Shown here piece by piece: positions 15,764 to 26,208 of a stretch of DNA of 64,000 nucleotides (positions are counted from its first letter, which is position 1; the number at the start of each line of letters is the position of its first letter). The position numbers and the translations under genes were made by a program. A model generated the notes under the pieces. That model made no database searches. It saw only the letters and a program-made list of their open reading frames with translations, and was not told where the DNA came from. The stretch comes from Curtobacterium flaccumfaciens (GTDB lineage: Bacteria > Actinomycetota > Actinomycetes > Actinomycetales > Microbacteriaceae). The stretch lies in assembly GCF_013359815.1 (NCBI RefSeq), contig NZ_JABMCF010000029.1:62001-126000 (forward strand). Reading direction: 5' to 3'.

Positions 15764-17284
15764 TCAGCGCTTCCGGCGCTCGCGCACCCGCATGTTGACG
15801 TTGATCGGCGTGCCGGAGAAGCCCCAGACCTCGCGGAGGCGACGCGTGATGAAGCGTCGGTACTGCGGGTCGAGGAACGCCGACGTGAAGAGCACGAACG
15901 TCGGCGGCTGGCTCGAGGCCTGGGTCCCGAACAGGATGCGGGGCTGCTTGCCGCCGCGCACGGGGTGGGGGTGTTCCTGCACGAGCTCGGCGATGAAGGC
16001 GTTGACCTTGCCGGTCGGGATGCGGGTGTCCCACGACTCGAGGGCGGTCTCGAGCGCGGGCACGAGCTTCTCGAGGTGACGGCCGGTGCGGGCCGAGATG
16101 TTCACGCGCGGGGCCCAGGCGACGTGCGCCAGGTCCTGCTCGATCTCGCGCTCCAGGTAGCGGCGGCGCTCGTCGTCGAGCAGGTCCCACTTGTTGTAGG
16201 CCAGCACGAGGGCACGGCCGGACTCGAGGACGAGGTCGATGATGCGGAGGTCCTGCACGGACACCGGCTCGGTGACGTCGAGGACGACGACGGCGACCTC
16301 GGCCTTCTCGAGCGCAGCGGTGGTGCGGAGCGAGGCGTAGAAGTCGGCGCCCTGCTGCATGTGCACGCGCTTGCGGATGCCGGCGGTGTCGACGAAGCGC
16401 CACACCTTGCCGCCGAGCTCGATCTGCTCGTCCACCGGGTCACGGGTGGTGCCGGCGATGTCGTTCACGACGACCCGCTCTTCACCGGCGGCCTTGTTGA
16501 GCAGCGAGCTCTTGCCGACGTTCGGGCGGCCGAGGATGGCCACGCGGCGGGGGCCGCCGACCTCCTGCTTGGCGACGGCCGAGGTGTCGGGCAGCGTCTT
16601 GATGATCAGGTCGAGCAGGTCCGCGACGCCACGGCCGTGCAGGGCCGACACCGGGTGCGGCTCGCCGAGACCCAGGTTCCAGAGTTCGTAGGCGTCGAGT
16701 TCACGGCGCTCGTCGTCGGCCTTGTTCGCGACGACGATGACGGGGCGGTCGGTGCCGCGGAGCATCTTGACGACGTGCTCGTCGGTGGCGGTGATGCCGA
16801 CCGTGACGTCCACGACGAACAGCACGGCGTCGGCGAGGTCGATCGCGACCTCGGCCTGCGCGGCGACGGAGGCGTTGATGCCCTCGGCGCCGGGCTCCCA
16901 GCCGCCGGTGTCGACGAGCGTGAAGCGCTTGTCGTTCCAGTCGGCCTTGTAGCTGACACGGTCGCGGGTGACGCCGGGGACGTCCTGCACGACCGCCTCA
17001 CGACGGCCGAGGATGCGGTTGACGAGCGCGGACTTGCCGACGTTCGGGCGGCCGACGATCGCGAGCACCGGGTAGGCGGGCAGGTAGTGGACGCCGTCCT
17101 CGCCGACCTGACCGGCCTCGAGCAGGGCGAGGTCCTCGTCCTCGAGGTCGTACTCCTCGAGTCCGGCGCGGAGCGCGGTCGCGCGCTGCTCGGCCTCGGC
17201 CTCGTCGAGTCCGGCGAGCCGCTCGCCGAGGGCGTCGTCGTACCGGGGGAAGTCGTCGTTGTCCGGGTTGTCCAGCTGAGCCAT
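15764..17284 (-). CDS. der: Ribosome biogenesis GTPase Der (EngA)
   Basis: 506 residues with two consecutive GTPase domains. The first P-loop is GRPNVGKS at about 78-85 with DTGGWEP and NKAD; the second is again GRPNVGKS, with DTAGIRKR and NKWD. A KH-like C-terminal domain ends in [16 protein letters not shown], as expected for Der. The N-terminal 70 residues are an acidic extension ([30 protein letters not shown]) common in actinobacterial homologues. Der acts in 50S subunit maturation. ATG 17284 is preceded by GAGGAACC. It lies 110 bases after cmk and is the last gene of the unit. Confidence 0.97.
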   Translation of the reverse strand: MAQLDNPDNDDFPRYDDALGERLAGLDEAEAEQRATALRAGLEEYDLEDEDLALLEAGQVGEDGVHYLPAYPVLAIVGRPNVGKSALVNRILGRREAVVQDVPGVTRDRVSYKADWNDKRFTLVDTGGWEPGAEGINASVAAQAEVAIDLADAVLFVVDVTVGITATDEHVVKMLRGTDRPVIVVANKADDERRELDAYELWNLGLGEPHPVSALHGRGVADLLDLIIKTLPDTSAVAKQEVGGPRRVAILGRPNVGKSSLLNKAAGEERVVVNDIAGTTRDPVDEQIELGGKVWRFVDTAGIRKRVHMQQGADFYASLRTTAALEKAEVAVVVLDVTEPVSVQDLRIIDLVLESGRALVLAYNKWDLLDDERRRYLEREIEQDLAHVAWAPRVNISARTGRHLEKLVPALETALESWDTRIPTGKVNAFIAELVQEHPHPVRGGKQPRILFGTQASSQPPTFVLFTSAFLDPQYRRFITRRLREVWGFSGTPINVNMRVRERRKR

Positions 17285-17393
17285 CTTGGGTTCCTCGCGA
17301 GCGGCCGGGGCCGCGGTGTCGGTGGCCGTTGCCGGCCGGGGCCGGGGGTCCGGCCGTGGTGTGACCAGGCGGCCGAGGCCGTCCGGTCGTGCG

Positions 17394-18311
17394 TCAGTGC
17401 GTGGCCGCGCGGGCCAGGTCGACGACCGCCTGCACGGTCTGGTCGAAGTCGAGGTCGGTGGAGTCGAGCGTCGTGACGCCGTCGGCGGCGTTCATGAAGT
17501 CGACGACCTTCGCGTCCGCCGCGTCGCGACGAGCGAGTGCTGCGGAGGTCTCGGCGGCCGACTGGGTCGTGACCTCTGCCGAGCGTCGGGCCATTCTAAC
17601 GGACTCGTCGGCCGTCAGCAGGATCCGGACCTCGGCATCGGGTGCGACGACCGTGGTGATGTCCCGGCCCTCGGTGATGATGCCCGGGGCGTCGGTCTTC
17701 CGCATGACGTTGCGGAACAGCTGGACCAGGCGCTTCCGGACGTCCGGGAGCTTCGCGATGTGGGCGACCGCGCCGGTGACGTCGGGGGTGCGGATGGCCT
17801 CCGTCACGTCGGTCTCCCCCACCTTGACGTAGTAGTCGTCGGGGTCGGTGCCGATGGCGTAGTCGAAGGTGTCCCAGCTCGCCAGGATCGCCGCGGCGTC
17901 GTCGAGGTCGACCCGCTGCTGCAGGGCGTGCCACGCGAGTGCACGGTAGGCGGCGCCGGTGTCCTGGTAGCCGTAGCCCAGGGCGCGGGCGGCCGCACGG
18001 GAGACGCTCGACTTGCCGCTGCCGGCGGGGCCGTCGACCGCGATGACGATCTTCGCCACGTAGGCGCCGTCGGCCAGACCGGACGGCATCGGGGCGCTGG
18101 TCGAGCCGGGCTCCCCGCCGGGTTCGCCGAGGCCACCTGCCGGGCCCCCGAGTGCGCCGCCGTCGCCGCTGCCGCTGAGCGGGCCGCCGGCACCGCCCTG
18201 GCCCGGGGTCGGGAGGCCGGTGTCGGGCCCGTCCGGTCCGCCGGTCACACCGGAGTCGTTCGTCGCTGCGTACGTGTCGTCGTTCAGGCCCATGCTGCTG
18301 CGATCCTCCAT
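17394..18311 (-). CDS. cmk: Cytidylate kinase with glycine-rich N-terminal extension
   Basis: 305 residues. The kinase core begins near residue 87 with the P-loop [14 protein letters not shown] (Gly94-Ser101), followed by [38 protein letters not shown] and [22 protein letters not shown], all typical of CMP kinase, which phosphorylates CMP and dCMP. Before the core is an extension of about 80 residues made mostly of Gly, Pro, Ser and Asp, likely disordered. ATG 18293 (residue 7) or ATG at residue 75 are alternative starts. It overlaps the 3' end of tyrA, which supports an upstream start and coupling. der follows. Confidence 0.93.
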   Translation of the reverse strand: MEDRSSMGLNDDTYAATNDSGVTGGPDGPDTGLPTPGQGGAGGPLSGSGDGGALGGPAGGLGEPGGEPGSTSAPMPSGLADGAYVAKIVIAVDGPAGSGKSSVSRAAARALGYGYQDTGAAYRALAWHALQQRVDLDDAAAILASWDTFDYAIGTDPDDYYVKVGETDVTEAIRTPDVTGAVAHIAKLPDVRKRLVQLFRNVMRKTDAPGIITEGRDITTVVAPDAEVRILLTADESVRMARRSAEVTTQSAAETSAALARRDAADAKVVDFMNAADGVTTLDSTDLDFDQTVQAVVDLARAATH

Positions 18312-19396
18312 CCGCGCCCCTCGAGTTCCTCGACGAGTCGCTGTTCCTGCTCGGGCAGCACCGACACCTCGACGATGCCGATCTGTGCGCCCGGTGAGTG
18401 CTCGAGGCGCATGTCCTCGAGGTTGATGCCGATCTCCCCGATGAACGTCAGGAGTGCGGCGATCTGCCCGGGGGTGTCGTCGACCAGGACGACCACCTGG
18501 GCGAAGCGCTTGGTGGTGCCGTGCTTGCCGGGCAGTCGTTCGACCCCGCGGTTGCCGTCGGCGATGGTCTCGGCGATGGTGCGCGGCGATCCGGCACCGT
18601 CCGGGTCGCCGAGCGCGTCGATCACACGGGACAGGTCGTCGCGCAGGTCGGTGAGCACCGGCCGGATGTGCCCGGCGTTCGCCCCGATGATCTGCACCCA
18701 GAGCCCGGGGTCGCTCGCGGCGATCCGGGTGACGTCGCGCACGCCGCCGCCGGCCAGGCCGAGCGACCCGTCGGGGGCGTCCCGCAGGCGCGAGGCCATC
18801 AGCGTCGACACGAGCTGCGGCGCGTGCGAGACGTAGGCCACGGCGAGGTCGTGCGACTCGGGGTCCATCGGCACGACGGTGGCGCCGACGTCGAGCGCGA
18901 GGTCCTCGACCACCGCGGCACGCTGGTACGTGATGCCGTCGTGCCCGGCGATGACCCAGGGGCGGCCGACGAACAGGTCAGCGCGGGCGGCGGTCGGACC
19001 GCTGCGCTCGCGTCCGGCCATCGGGTGCGACCCGATGTAGCGGGAGACGTCGGCCCCGGCCGCCACCAGGGCGGCGAGCGGCCCGGACTTCACGCTGGCG
19101 ACGTCGGTCACGACAGCGTCGGGGTGGGCAGCGAGCTCACGCTCCACCACCATCGCCACGACGTCCGGCGGCACCGCGACGACGATGAGCTCCGGCTGGT
19201 CGCCGGCGGCCGGTCGACGCCCGGCGCCGTAGTCCACGGCGAGCGCCAGTGCGGCGGGCGAGACGTCGTCGAGGACGACGTCCACGCCCTTCTCACGCAG
19301 GGCGAGACCGATCGAGGCACCGAGCAACCCGGCACCGACGATCCGGACCGGGCCGCGCAGACGGCGGTCGATGTCGGTCGGGGTCACGTCGGTCAC
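18284..19396 (-). CDS. tyrA: Prephenate dehydrogenase
   Basis: 370 residues. The NAD(P)-binding motif [21 protein letters not shown] lies near the N-terminus. The catalytic region contains [26 protein letters not shown] (His and Ser/Arg contacts) and [18 protein letters not shown], matching the prephenate dehydrogenase family. The C-terminus ([38 protein letters not shown]) is an ACT-type regulatory domain, suggesting feedback control by an amino acid. It converts prephenate to 4-hydroxyphenylpyruvate for tyrosine synthesis. Its end overlaps the cmk start; rluB lies 58 bases upstream. Confidence 0.95.
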   Translation of the reverse strand: MTDVTPTDIDRRLRGPVRIVGAGLLGASIGLALREKGVDVVLDDVSPAALALAVDYGAGRRPAAGDQPELIVVAVPPDVVAMVVERELAAHPDAVVTDVASVKSGPLAALVAAGADVSRYIGSHPMAGRERSGPTAARADLFVGRPWVIAGHDGITYQRAAVVEDLALDVGATVVPMDPESHDLAVAYVSHAPQLVSTLMASRLRDAPDGSLGLAGGGVRDVTRIAASDPGLWVQIIGANAGHIRPVLTDLRDDLSRVIDALGDPDGAGSPRTIAETIADGNRGVERLPGKHGTTKRFAQVVVLVDDTPGQIAALLTFIGEIGINLEDMRLEHSPGAQIGIVEVSVLPEQEQRLVEELEGRGWRIAAAWA

Positions 19397-19454
19397 CGGG
19401 CAAGCCTACCGATCGAGGCTCGGGCATCGGTCGATGCCCGAGCCTCGGGATCGG

Positions 19455-21518
19455 TCAGTCCGCCGACTCGTCCTCGTACTCGTCGTCGTCCTGGTCGAGC
19501 GCGACGTCGCGGTCGTCACGAGCGGACGGCTTCGCGTCGCGGACGGTGCTGAGCAGCTTGCCGACCTCGACGGTGCCGAGCTCGCGCATCTTGCCCGGCG
19601 GCAGGCTGCCCAGGTGCAGCGGTCCGAAGGACCGGCGGACGAGTTCGAGGACCGGGTGGTCGACGGCCTCGAGCATGCGACGGACGATGCGGTTGCGGCC
19701 GGAGTGCAGCGTGATCTCGACGAGCGACTCACCCCGCGAGGACTCGAGCAACCGCACCTTGTCGGCCTTGATCGGACCGTCCTCGAGCTCGACGCCCTCG
19801 GTCAGGCGCTGCACGACGGCGGGGTTCACGTTGCCGTGGACCTTCGCGATGTACGTCTTCTGCACGCCGAACGACGGGTGCGCGAGCACGTGTGCCAGGT
19901 CGCCGTCGTTCGTCAGGACGAGCAGCCCGGAGGTCTCCGCGTCGAGACGGCCGACGTTGAACAGGCGCTCCTCGTAGCGGTCCACGAACTCGGTCAGGTC
20001 GCGGCGACCGCGCTCGTCCTGCAGGCTCGAGACGACACCGGTCGGCTTGTTCAGCACGATGTAGCGCCGCGACGAGTCGATCTGCACGGGCACGCCGTCG
20101 ACGCTGATCGCGTCCTTCTCGGGGTCGACGCGGCGCCCCAGGGCGTCCACGACCTCGCCGTTGACCGTCACGCGGCCCTCGACGATCAGGTTCTCCGCGA
20201 CCCGGCGGGATGCGACGCCGGCAGCGGCGATCACCTTCTGCAGGCGCTCTCCCTCTGCCTGGAGGCTCGGCTCGGCCCCGGCAGGCGCCGTTCCGTCCGC
20301 CGCGTCCCAGTCCTCGATGATCGGCCGTTCGGGCGTGCCCTCGGCCGGGTTGCCCCGGTCGTCGCGCTGCCCGCTCGGCTTCGGCGTCGTGCGGTCGCTG
20401 TTGCGGACGCTCGTGGTGCCGCCGACGTAGCGGCGGCCGTTGTGCCAGACGCGGCTCTGCTGGCCGTCCGGGGTGCGGCGGTCGTCGCGGCCACGGTCGT
20501 CGCGCCGGTCGTCGCGGGGAGCGGAGCTGCCACGGTCGTCACGTCCGCGGTACCCACCACGGTCGTCACGCGGTGCCGAAGCACCACGGTCGTCACGGCC
20601 CCGGTACCCACCACGGTCGTCGCGCGGAGCGGAGTTGCCGCGGTAGCCACCACGGTCGCCGCCACCGGCACGGTCATCGCGACCCCGGTAGCCGCCACGG
20701 TCATCGCGCGGGGCCGAAGCACCACGGTCGTCACGGCCGCGGTAGCCACCACGGTCGTCACGCGGTGCCGAGTTGCCGCGGTACCCACCACGGTCGTCGC
20801 GGGGTGCCGAGCTCCCACGGTCGTCGCGACCCCGGTAGCCACCACGGTCGTCACGCGGAGCCGAGCCCCGGTAGCCACCACGGTCGTCACGCGGAGCCGA
20901 GCCCCGGTAGCCGCCACGGTCGTCACGCGGAGCCGAAGCACCACGGTCGTCACGGCCGCGGTACCCACCGCGGTCGTCACGCGGAGCGGAGTTCCCGCGG
21001 TAGCCACCACGGTCACCGCCACCGGATCGGTCATCGCGACCGCGGTACCCACCGCGGTCGTCACGCGGAGCGGAGTTGCCGCGGTAGCCCCCACGGTCAC
21101 CACCGCGGTCGTCGCGAGGAGCGGACCCACCACGGTCGTCACGGCCGCGGTAGCCACCGCGATCGTCACGCGGAGCGGAGTTACCCCGGTAGCCACCACG
21201 GTCACCGCCACCGGAACGGTCGTCACGACCCCGGTAGCCACCACGGTCGTCACGCGGAGCCGAAGCCCCGCGGTACCCACCACGCTCGCCGCCGCGGTCG
21301 TCGCGCGACGGGTACCCGCCACGACGGTCGTCGTCACGCGGCGGGCGTGCGCCCCCGCGGTCGTCGCGACCGTACCCGCCGGAGCGGCCACCGGCACTGG
21401 AGCCGGCCCCACCGCGTCCGCCGGCCGGGCGGCCGGAGCGATCCGGGCCTCCCGAGCGTCCGTTGCGGTCGTCTCGGTCTCGGGGCGCGCCGCGCCCCCG
21501 GTCGTCAAACCCTGCCAT
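19455..21518 (-). CDS. rluB: 23S rRNA pseudouridine synthase RluB with long RDDRGG repeat domain
   Basis: 687 residues from ATG 21518, which overlaps the scpB stop by 14 bases. The last 260 residues are the enzyme: an S4 domain ([21 protein letters not shown], about 424) and the RsuA/RluB catalytic motif [19 protein letters not shown] with catalytic Asp near 525, ending [16 protein letters not shown]. The first 420 residues are low complexity, with 14 copies of SAPRDDR between residues about 88 and 335, linked by [10 protein letters not shown] units. RluB normally has 250-300 residues, so this extension is extreme. RGG-type repeats bind RNA in other proteins; that role is inference. Confidence 0.93.
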   Translation of the reverse strand: MAGFDDRGRGAPRDRDDRNGRSGGPDRSGRPAGGRGGAGSSAGGRSGGYGRDDRGGARPPRDDDRRGGYPSRDDRGGERGGYRGASAPRDDRGGYRGRDDRSGGGDRGGYRGNSAPRDDRGGYRGRDDRGGSAPRDDRGGDRGGYRGNSAPRDDRGGYRGRDDRSGGGDRGGYRGNSAPRDDRGGYRGRDDRGASAPRDDRGGYRGSAPRDDRGGYRGSAPRDDRGGYRGRDDRGSSAPRDDRGGYRGNSAPRDDRGGYRGRDDRGASAPRDDRGGYRGRDDRAGGGDRGGYRGNSAPRDDRGGYRGRDDRGASAPRDDRGGYRGRDDRGSSAPRDDRRDDRGRDDRRTPDGQQSRVWHNGRRYVGGTTSVRNSDRTTPKPSGQRDDRGNPAEGTPERPIIEDWDAADGTAPAGAEPSLQAEGERLQKVIAAAGVASRRVAENLIVEGRVTVNGEVVDALGRRVDPEKDAISVDGVPVQIDSSRRYIVLNKPTGVVSSLQDERGRRDLTEFVDRYEERLFNVGRLDAETSGLLVLTNDGDLAHVLAHPSFGVQKTYIAKVHGNVNPAVVQRLTEGVELEDGPIKADKVRLLESSRGESLVEITLHSGRNRIVRRMLEAVDHPVLELVRRSFGPLHLGSLPPGKMRELGTVEVGKLLSTVRDAKPSARDDRDVALDQDDDEYEDESAD
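20505..21300 (-). repeat. In-frame tandem repeats within rluB
   Basis: The DNA repeats the units that encode [12 protein letters not shown] and RDDRGG with third-base variation; the block contains 14 SAPRDDR units. On the plus strand the same region yields long artefactual frames of His/Arg/Gly. Unit order varies: short units sit in the middle and longer [10 protein letters not shown] insertions occur at both ends. Such arrays are prone to length change by slippage or recombination. Confidence 0.9.
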
Positions 21519-22194
21519 CGGGGATCCCTTCGTTCTGCTCGAAGCCGTCCGCACCGTCGTCCAGGAGGGGCGAGATGAGCGGCAGCTCGTCGAGCGAGTT
21601 GATGCCGAGCTGCTGCAGGAGCAGGTCGGACGTGACGTAGTTGATGGCGCCGGTCTCGGCGTCGGTGAACGACTCCTCGATGAGGCCGCGTGCCACCAGG
21701 GTTCGGACGACGCCGTCGACGTTGACGGCGCGGATCGCAGCGATCTGCGAGCGCGTGATCGGCTGCTTGTAGGCGACGACCGCGAGGGTCTCGAGTGCGG
21801 CCTGCGACAGCCGCGAGGGGCGCTCGGCCTCGACGAACTGCTCGACCACGGGGTCCAGGTCGGCGCGGACGTAGAAGCGCCAGCCGCCACCGACCTCGCG
21901 CAGTTCGAAGCCGCGGCGGATCGTGCCGTCGACGCCGTCGAAGTCGGCGACCAGGCGTTCGATCGCCTGGCGGACGGCGGGGACGGGCGAACCGACCGCA
22001 GCACCGAGGGCGACGAACGACTGCGGCTGGTCGGCGATCATCAGGATGGCCTCGAGCTGCCGGTCGATGGGGATGGCGGGGTGGGCCTCGGACGCGGCGC
22101 GCTCGTGGATCTCGCGCTCGATGGCGCGGGCGTCGGCCATCTCGTCAGCGCCGCCGGGTTCGGCGCTGGACGTGTCGTTCACGTCATCCGTCAT
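21505..22194 (-). CDS. scpB: Segregation and condensation protein B
   Basis: 229 residues. The two winged-helix domains of ScpB are visible: [25 protein letters not shown] near the N-terminus, and [46 protein letters not shown] in the second half, which is the best conserved stretch of the family. ScpB forms the kleisin-interacting part of the SMC condensin complex. ATG 22194 lies within the last codons of scpA (11-base overlap) and its own stop overlaps the rluB start, so the three genes are translationally linked. Confidence 0.95.
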   Translation of the reverse strand: MTDDVNDTSSAEPGGADEMADARAIEREIHERAASEAHPAIPIDRQLEAILMIADQPQSFVALGAAVGSPVPAVRQAIERLVADFDGVDGTIRRGFELREVGGGWRFYVRADLDPVVEQFVEAERPSRLSQAALETLAVVAYKQPITRSQIAAIRAVNVDGVVRTLVARGLIEESFTDAETGAINYVTSDLLLQQLGINSLDELPLISPLLDDGADGFEQNEGIPDGRV

Positions 22195-22987
22195 AGTCGG
22201 CTCCCAGGTTCGCGAGGCTCTCGTCGGACCAGTCCTCGGCGGTCCACCGCAGTGTCAGCTCCCCGAGCGGCTCGAGCTGCTCGAACGAGATCGACGCGTT
22301 CCGGTACAGCTCGAGGATCGCGAGGAAGCGAGCCACCACGATACCCGTCTGGTCGACGCCCGCGACCAGTTCACGGAACGAGACGCCCTCACCATCGCGG
22401 GTGCGGAGGATCGAGACGACGATCGCGGCCTGTTCGCGGATGCTGATGAGCGGGGCGTGCAGGTGGTCGAGGCCGACGGTCGGGATCTCCCGCGGGGCGA
22501 AGGCCAGCGCGGCCAGTGCGGCGAAGTCCTGCAACGACAGGGTCCAGACGAGCTCAGGCGTCCGCGCGCGGAACCGCTCCTCGAGTCGGACGCTGCGGAC
22601 GTGCCGGCGCGACTCGACGCCCCAGCGCTCCCCGAACCAGTCGGCGGCCTGCTTGAACGCGCGGTACTGCAGCAGCCGGGCGAACAGCAGGTCGCGGGCC
22701 TCGAGCAGGGCGACGTCCTCGGCGTCCACGAGCTCACCCTGGGGCAGCAGCCCGACGATCTTCAGGTCGAGCAGCGTCGCCGCGACGACCAGGAACTCGC
22801 TGGCCTCGTCGAGCTCGTCGGCGGACTCGGCCTGCCGGACGTACTGGATGAACTCCCCCGTCACGGCACCGAGCGACACCTCGGTGATGTCGAGCTCGTG
22901 CTTCGTGATGAGCGACAGCAGGAGGTCGAACGGTCCGTCGAAGTTGGCGAGCCGGACCCGGAACCCCGCGTCAGGCGACGGCGCCAC
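22184..22987 (-). CDS. scpA: Segregation and condensation protein A (kleisin)
   Basis: 267 residues from GTG 22987, 17 bases inside the parA-like gene. The N-terminal kleisin signature is present (FRVRLANFDGPFDLLLSLITKHELDITEVSLGAVTGEFIQYV) and is followed by SEFLVVAATLLDLKIVGLLP, the helix that packs on ScpB. The C-terminus (VSFRELVAGVDQTGIVVARFLAILELYRNASISFEQLEPLGELTLRW) is the winged helix that binds the SMC head. Together with ScpB it bridges SMC dimers during chromosome organisation. Confidence 0.95.
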   Translation of the reverse strand: MAPSPDAGFRVRLANFDGPFDLLLSLITKHELDITEVSLGAVTGEFIQYVRQAESADELDEASEFLVVAATLLDLKIVGLLPQGELVDAEDVALLEARDLLFARLLQYRAFKQAADWFGERWGVESRRHVRSVRLEERFRARTPELVWTLSLQDFAALAALAFAPREIPTVGLDHLHAPLISIREQAAIVVSILRTRDGEGVSFRELVAGVDQTGIVVARFLAILELYRNASISFEQLEPLGELTLRWTAEDWSDESLANLGADYDG

Positions 22988-23846
22988 GCTGGACGAGCTC
23001 TCGTGCGAGCTGCCGGTAGGCGTGGGCGGCAGGGTGGTCCGGCGCGGTCTGCGTGATCGGACGTGCGGACACCGTGGCGTCCGGGAACTTCACGGTGCGG
23101 CCGATGACGGTGTCGAGCACGCGGTCGTCGAAGGTGTCGACGACCCGCTCCATGACCTCGCGGGAGTGCAGCGTGCGCGAGTCGTACATGGTCGCCAGGA
23201 TGCCGTCGAGCTTGAGCGCCGGGTTGAGGCGGTCGCGCACCTTGTCGATCGTCTCGATGAGCAGCGCGACACCGCGGAGCGCGAAGAACTCGCACTCGAG
23301 CGGGATGAGGACGCCGTGCGCCGCGGTCAGGGCGTTCACGGTGAGCAGGCCGAGCGACGGCTGGCAGTCGACCAGGATCACGTCGTAGTCGTTCGCGACC
23401 TTGCGCAGCACGCTCGCCAGGATCTGCTCGCGGGCGACCTCGTTGACCAGGTGCACCTCGGCCGCGGACAGGTCGATGTTCGCCGGGATGACGTCGAGGC
23501 CGGGGGTGTTCGTCGGCTGGATGACCTGGTTCGGGTCCTTCACGGCGCCCATGAGCAGGTCGTACACGGTGTGGATGTCGTGCGTCCGGACGCCGAGGCC
23601 CGCGGACAGCGCGCCCTGCGGGTCGAAGTCGACGGCCAGGACCTTGCGGCCGTACTCGGCGAGCGCGGCGCCCAGGTTGATGGCCGTCGTGGTCTTGCCC
23701 ACGCCGCCCTTCTGGTTGCAGAGCGCGATGATGCGGGCGGGTCCGGTGCTGTCGAGTTCCTCGGGCACGGGGAAGTCCCGGACGGGACGCCCCGTCGGAC
23801 CGTGGGTGGTCGCGCCGGTGGGGTTGGTCGTCGGGTTCGGGCTCAC
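22971..23846 (-). CDS. ParA-family ATPase upstream of scpAB
   Basis: 291 residues from GTG 23846; the frame stays open upstream to 24332, but that part is shadow of the SseB-like gene. The deviant Walker A motif KGGVGKTTTAINLGAALAE (with ALCNQ just before), the Walker A' region VDFDPQGALSAGLG, and DVILVDCQPSLGLLTVNAL identify a ParA/Soj-type ATPase. It differs from chromosomal parA, which sits by the origin; this paralogue next to scpAB is standard in actinobacteria. It probably works with SMC-ScpAB in chromosome organisation. It is the first gene of the scpA-scpB-rluB chain. Confidence 0.9.
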   Translation of the reverse strand: MSPNPTTNPTGATTHGPTGRPVRDFPVPEELDSTGPARIIALCNQKGGVGKTTTAINLGAALAEYGRKVLAVDFDPQGALSAGLGVRTHDIHTVYDLLMGAVKDPNQVIQPTNTPGLDVIPANIDLSAAEVHLVNEVAREQILASVLRKVANDYDVILVDCQPSLGLLTVNALTAAHGVLIPLECEFFALRGVALLIETIDKVRDRLNPALKLDGILATMYDSRTLHSREVMERVVDTFDDRVLDTVIGRTVKFPDATVSARPITQTAPDHPAAHAYRQLARELVQRGAVA

Positions 23847-23905
23847 CCCGTCATCGTACCGGCGACCTCGGGCTGGGCCGGGTCGCACCGCCGCACTGCT
23901 GCTCG

Positions 23906-24721
23906 TCAGGCAGCGCGCAGGGCGACGCGCATGCTGTCGACCCGCTCCGCGATCACGGGGTCGGTCGACCACCGCTGCTGCAGCCGACCGACGAGCTCGC
24001 CGACCTGCTCGCGGTCGAGCCCCGGGTGCAGGGCCAGTCCCACCGTCAGCTCGGGTCCGGCGAACCGGCCGACCGGGTCGCCCGGCGCGAGTTCGACACG
24101 GGCGACGCTGGACTCCCCCTCGACCGAGGCCGCGAAGGCCCGGGCCACCTCGGGGTCCTCGAAGCACGGGGTCCACGGCAGGTCCTGCCCGAGCGCCCAC
24201 ACCGCCGGACGACGCAGCACGAACTCGGTCGGCGACTTCGGGTCGAGCACGACGAGCTGGGTGTCCTCGCTCGCCGCGGCCATCGCCACGCGGCGGGACT
24301 CCACCGGCACCGGACGCGCGTCGGGGTCCCACGCGTGCATGGCGTCCACCGAGGTGAACGCCGGCATCACGCTGCGACCGTCCGGACCGGCGACCGTCAC
24401 GATCGAGAGTTCCTGGGTCTTGTCGACGAGCTTGCCCTCGTCGGTCTCCCCCACGTCACCGGCCTCGGCGATGAGCGGGATGAGCAGCCGGGCGGTCCGG
24501 AGCGCCTCGACGATCGCCGCCTGGGACGCACCGTCGGCGATCGCACCGATGGCCGCGACCACCGCGGGGTCGGCGAGTCCGTCGTCATCGGCGAACGCGG
24601 TGTCGTGGTGGTCGAACGTGCGGCCTTCCCACGAGAAGCCCGCCGAGTCCGCCGCCCCGCCGGGGGTGTGCGCGTCGTCGGCGTCCGGCCCGGTGCCACG
24701 GCCGTTCGAGATGCCCGCCAC
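23906..24721 (-). CDS. SseB-domain protein downstream of priA
   Basis: 271 residues from GTG 24721, just after the priA stop; the frame upstream overlaps priA and is not used. The SseB-type region includes VMPAFTSVDAMHAWDPDARPVPVESRRVAMAAASEDTQLVVLDPKSPTEFVLRRPAVWAL, where PAFTS..A...W matches the family core, and the C-terminal GLALHPGLDREQVGELVGRLQQRW. A cytosolic protein with no catalytic motif. SseB-domain genes commonly end histidine operons in actinobacteria; their role is unknown. Confidence 0.8.
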   Translation of the reverse strand: MAGISNGRGTGPDADDAHTPGGAADSAGFSWEGRTFDHHDTAFADDDGLADPAVVAAIGAIADGASQAAIVEALRTARLLIPLIAEAGDVGETDEGKLVDKTQELSIVTVAGPDGRSVMPAFTSVDAMHAWDPDARPVPVESRRVAMAAASEDTQLVVLDPKSPTEFVLRRPAVWALGQDLPWTPCFEDPEVARAFAASVEGESSVARVELAPGDPVGRFAGPELTVGLALHPGLDREQVGELVGRLQQRWSTDPVIAERVDSMRVALRAA

Positions 24722-24725
24722 GGCG

Positions 24726-25472
24726 CTACTCGGAGGCGATGTCGAGTGCGGCCGGCAGCGTGAACGCCCCGGAGTACAGCGCCTTGCCGATGATCGCGCC
24801 CTCGAGCCCGTACGGCACGAGTTCGCGGAGCGCACGGAGGTCGTCGAGCGTCGAGATCCCGCCGGAGGCCACCACGGGCTGGTCGGTCCGGTCGCACACC
24901 TGGCGGAGCAGTTCGACGTTGGGCCCCTGCAGCGTGCCGTCCTTCGTGACGTCGGTCACCACGTAGCGGGCGCACCCGGCGGCTTCGAGCCGGTCGAGCA
25001 CCTCCCACAGGTCGCCGGCGTCCTCGGTCCAGCCGCGGCTCGACAGCGTGGTGCCGCGGACGTCCAGCCCGACGGCGATCTGCTCGCCGTACTCACCGAT
25101 CACCCGCGCGGCCCAGTCCGGGTTCTCGAGCGCCGCGGTGCCGAGGTTGACGCGTGCCGCACCGGTCGCCAGTGCCGCTTCGAGCGAGGCGTCGTCGCGG
25201 ATGCCGCCGGACAGCTCGACCGAGACACCCTCGACCTCGCGGACGGCGTGCGCGATCACCCGGCGGTTGTCGCCACGACCGAAGGCTGCGTCGAGGTCGA
25301 CGAGGTGGATCCACTCGGCGCCCTGGTCGCGCCAGGTCCGGGCAGCGGCGACGGGGTCGCCGTAGCCGGTCTCACTCCCCGCCTCACCCTGGGTGAGTCG
25401 CACGGCCTGTCCGTCGACGACGTCGACAGCCGGCAGCAGGACGAGGGGCGGGGTGTCGGTGAGGTCGGTCAT
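24726..25472 (-). CDS. priA: Bifunctional HisA/TrpF phosphoribosyl isomerase
   Basis: 248 residues with the HisA barrel. The first catalytic Asp is in [19 protein letters not shown], the second in [16 protein letters not shown], and the phosphate-binding ends are LSGGIRDD and [12 protein letters not shown]. In actinobacteria this enzyme (PriA) usually also serves tryptophan synthesis in place of a missing TrpF; whether that holds here depends on the rest of the genome. It catalyses the isomerisation of ProFAR in histidine synthesis. It lies 97 bases after hisH, a gap that carries one GGGAGGCCC element. Confidence 0.93.
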   Translation of the reverse strand: MTDLTDTPPLVLLPAVDVVDGQAVRLTQGEAGSETGYGDPVAAARTWRDQGAEWIHLVDLDAAFGRGDNRRVIAHAVREVEGVSVELSGGIRDDASLEAALATGAARVNLGTAALENPDWAARVIGEYGEQIAVGLDVRGTTLSSRGWTEDAGDLWEVLDRLEAAGCARYVVTDVTKDGTLQGPNVELLRQVCDRTDQPVVASGGISTLDDLRALRELVPYGLEGAIIGKALYSGAFTLPAALDIASE

Positions 25473-25514
25473 GGTCCTGTCGGTTTCGTTGCGGTGGAGA
25501 AGGGGCTGCGGACA

Positions 25515-25528
25515 GCCGGGAGGCCCGG
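25515..25528. repeat. Dispersed GGGAGGCCC element
   Basis: GCCGGGAGGCCCGG between hisH and priA; the same core (either strand) recurs in other gaps of the window. Confidence 0.5.
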
Positions 25529-25569
25529 TGCGCGTCCGGCACGGCCGTCGCGCCCGGCACCGGCCGGGT

Positions 25570-26208
25570 TCAGAGCGAACGCACCCAGTTGGAGAGCAGG
25601 CGGATGCCCGGCTCGCCGGACTTCTCGGGGTGGAACTGCGTGGCGGTGAGCGGCCCGTTCTCGACCGCGGCGATGAAGGGCTGCCCGTGCTCGGCCCAGG
25701 TCAGACGCGGCGCACGGAACGGCCCGTACGCCTCGAGCGGGAAGTCGGTCACGCCGTAGGAGTGCACGAAGTAGAAGCGCTCGTCGTGCAGCCCGTCGAA
25801 CAGCACGGAGTCCTCGGGCGCCTGCACGGTGTTCCAGCCCATGTGCGGCAGCACCTCGGCCTGGATCTCCTGCACGGTGCCGGGCCACTGGCCGAGCCCT
25901 TCGACGTCGGCTCCACGCTCGATGCCCCGCGAGAACAGGACCTGCATGCCGACGCAGATGCCGAGCACGGGTCGCCCGCCGGCCAGACGGTGGTCGACGA
26001 TCTCGCCGCCCTGCACGCCCTCGAGCTGGTCGATCACGGCGGCGAACGCCCCGACGCCGGGGACGAGCAGGCCGTCGGCCTTGAGTGCCGCCTGCTTGTC
26101 CGAGGTCAGGGTGACCTCGGCGCCGGCGCGCTCGAGTGCCTTGGCGGCGGAGTGGACGTTCCCCGACCCGTAGTCGAGGACGACGACGTTCGGCTTGGCG
26201 GTTGTCAC
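25570..26208 (-). CDS. hisH: Imidazole glycerol phosphate synthase glutaminase subunit
   Basis: 212 residues from GTG 26208, overlapping the hisB stop by four bases. The class I glutamine amidotransferase triad is visible: nucleophile in [13 protein letters not shown], and [11 protein letters not shown] supplying His and Glu. The N-terminus [13 protein letters not shown] is typical of HisH. It supplies ammonia to HisF, whose gene is not in the window. Part of the hisC-hisB-hisH-priA chain. Confidence 0.96.
   Translation of the reverse strand: MTTAKPNVVVLDYGSGNVHSAAKALERAGAEVTLTSDKQAALKADGLLVPGVGAFAAVIDQLEGVQGGEIVDHRLAGGRPVLGICVGMQVLFSRGIERGADVEGLGQWPGTVQEIQAEVLPHMGWNTVQAPEDSVLFDGLHDERFYFVHSYGVTDFPLEAYGPFRAPRLTWAEHGQPFIAAVENGPLTATQFHPEKSGEPGIRLLSNWVRSL

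Noticed and set aside
15272..17476. Plus-strand open frame of 734 codons
   Set aside because: It runs antisense to the conserved der gene and has no protein-like motifs.
20505..21300. CRISPR-like array
   Set aside because: The repeats are in frame, of mixed length, vary at third codon positions and have no unique spacers.
20231..21640. Long repeat-rich open frames on both strands over rluB
   Set aside because: They are alternative frames through the RDDRGG repeat DNA and have no start with a ribosome site. The rluB frame alone continues into conserved enzyme sequence.
24726..25472. Naming this gene hisA alone
   Set aside because: In actinobacteria the enzyme is typically the dual-function PriA; the window cannot show whether trpF is absent elsewhere, so the broader call was kept.
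22401..25649. Plus-strand open frame of 1082 codons
   Set aside because: It covers scpA, the parA-like gene, the SseB-like gene and priA on the opposite strand. It lacks recognisable domains and reflects high GC content.
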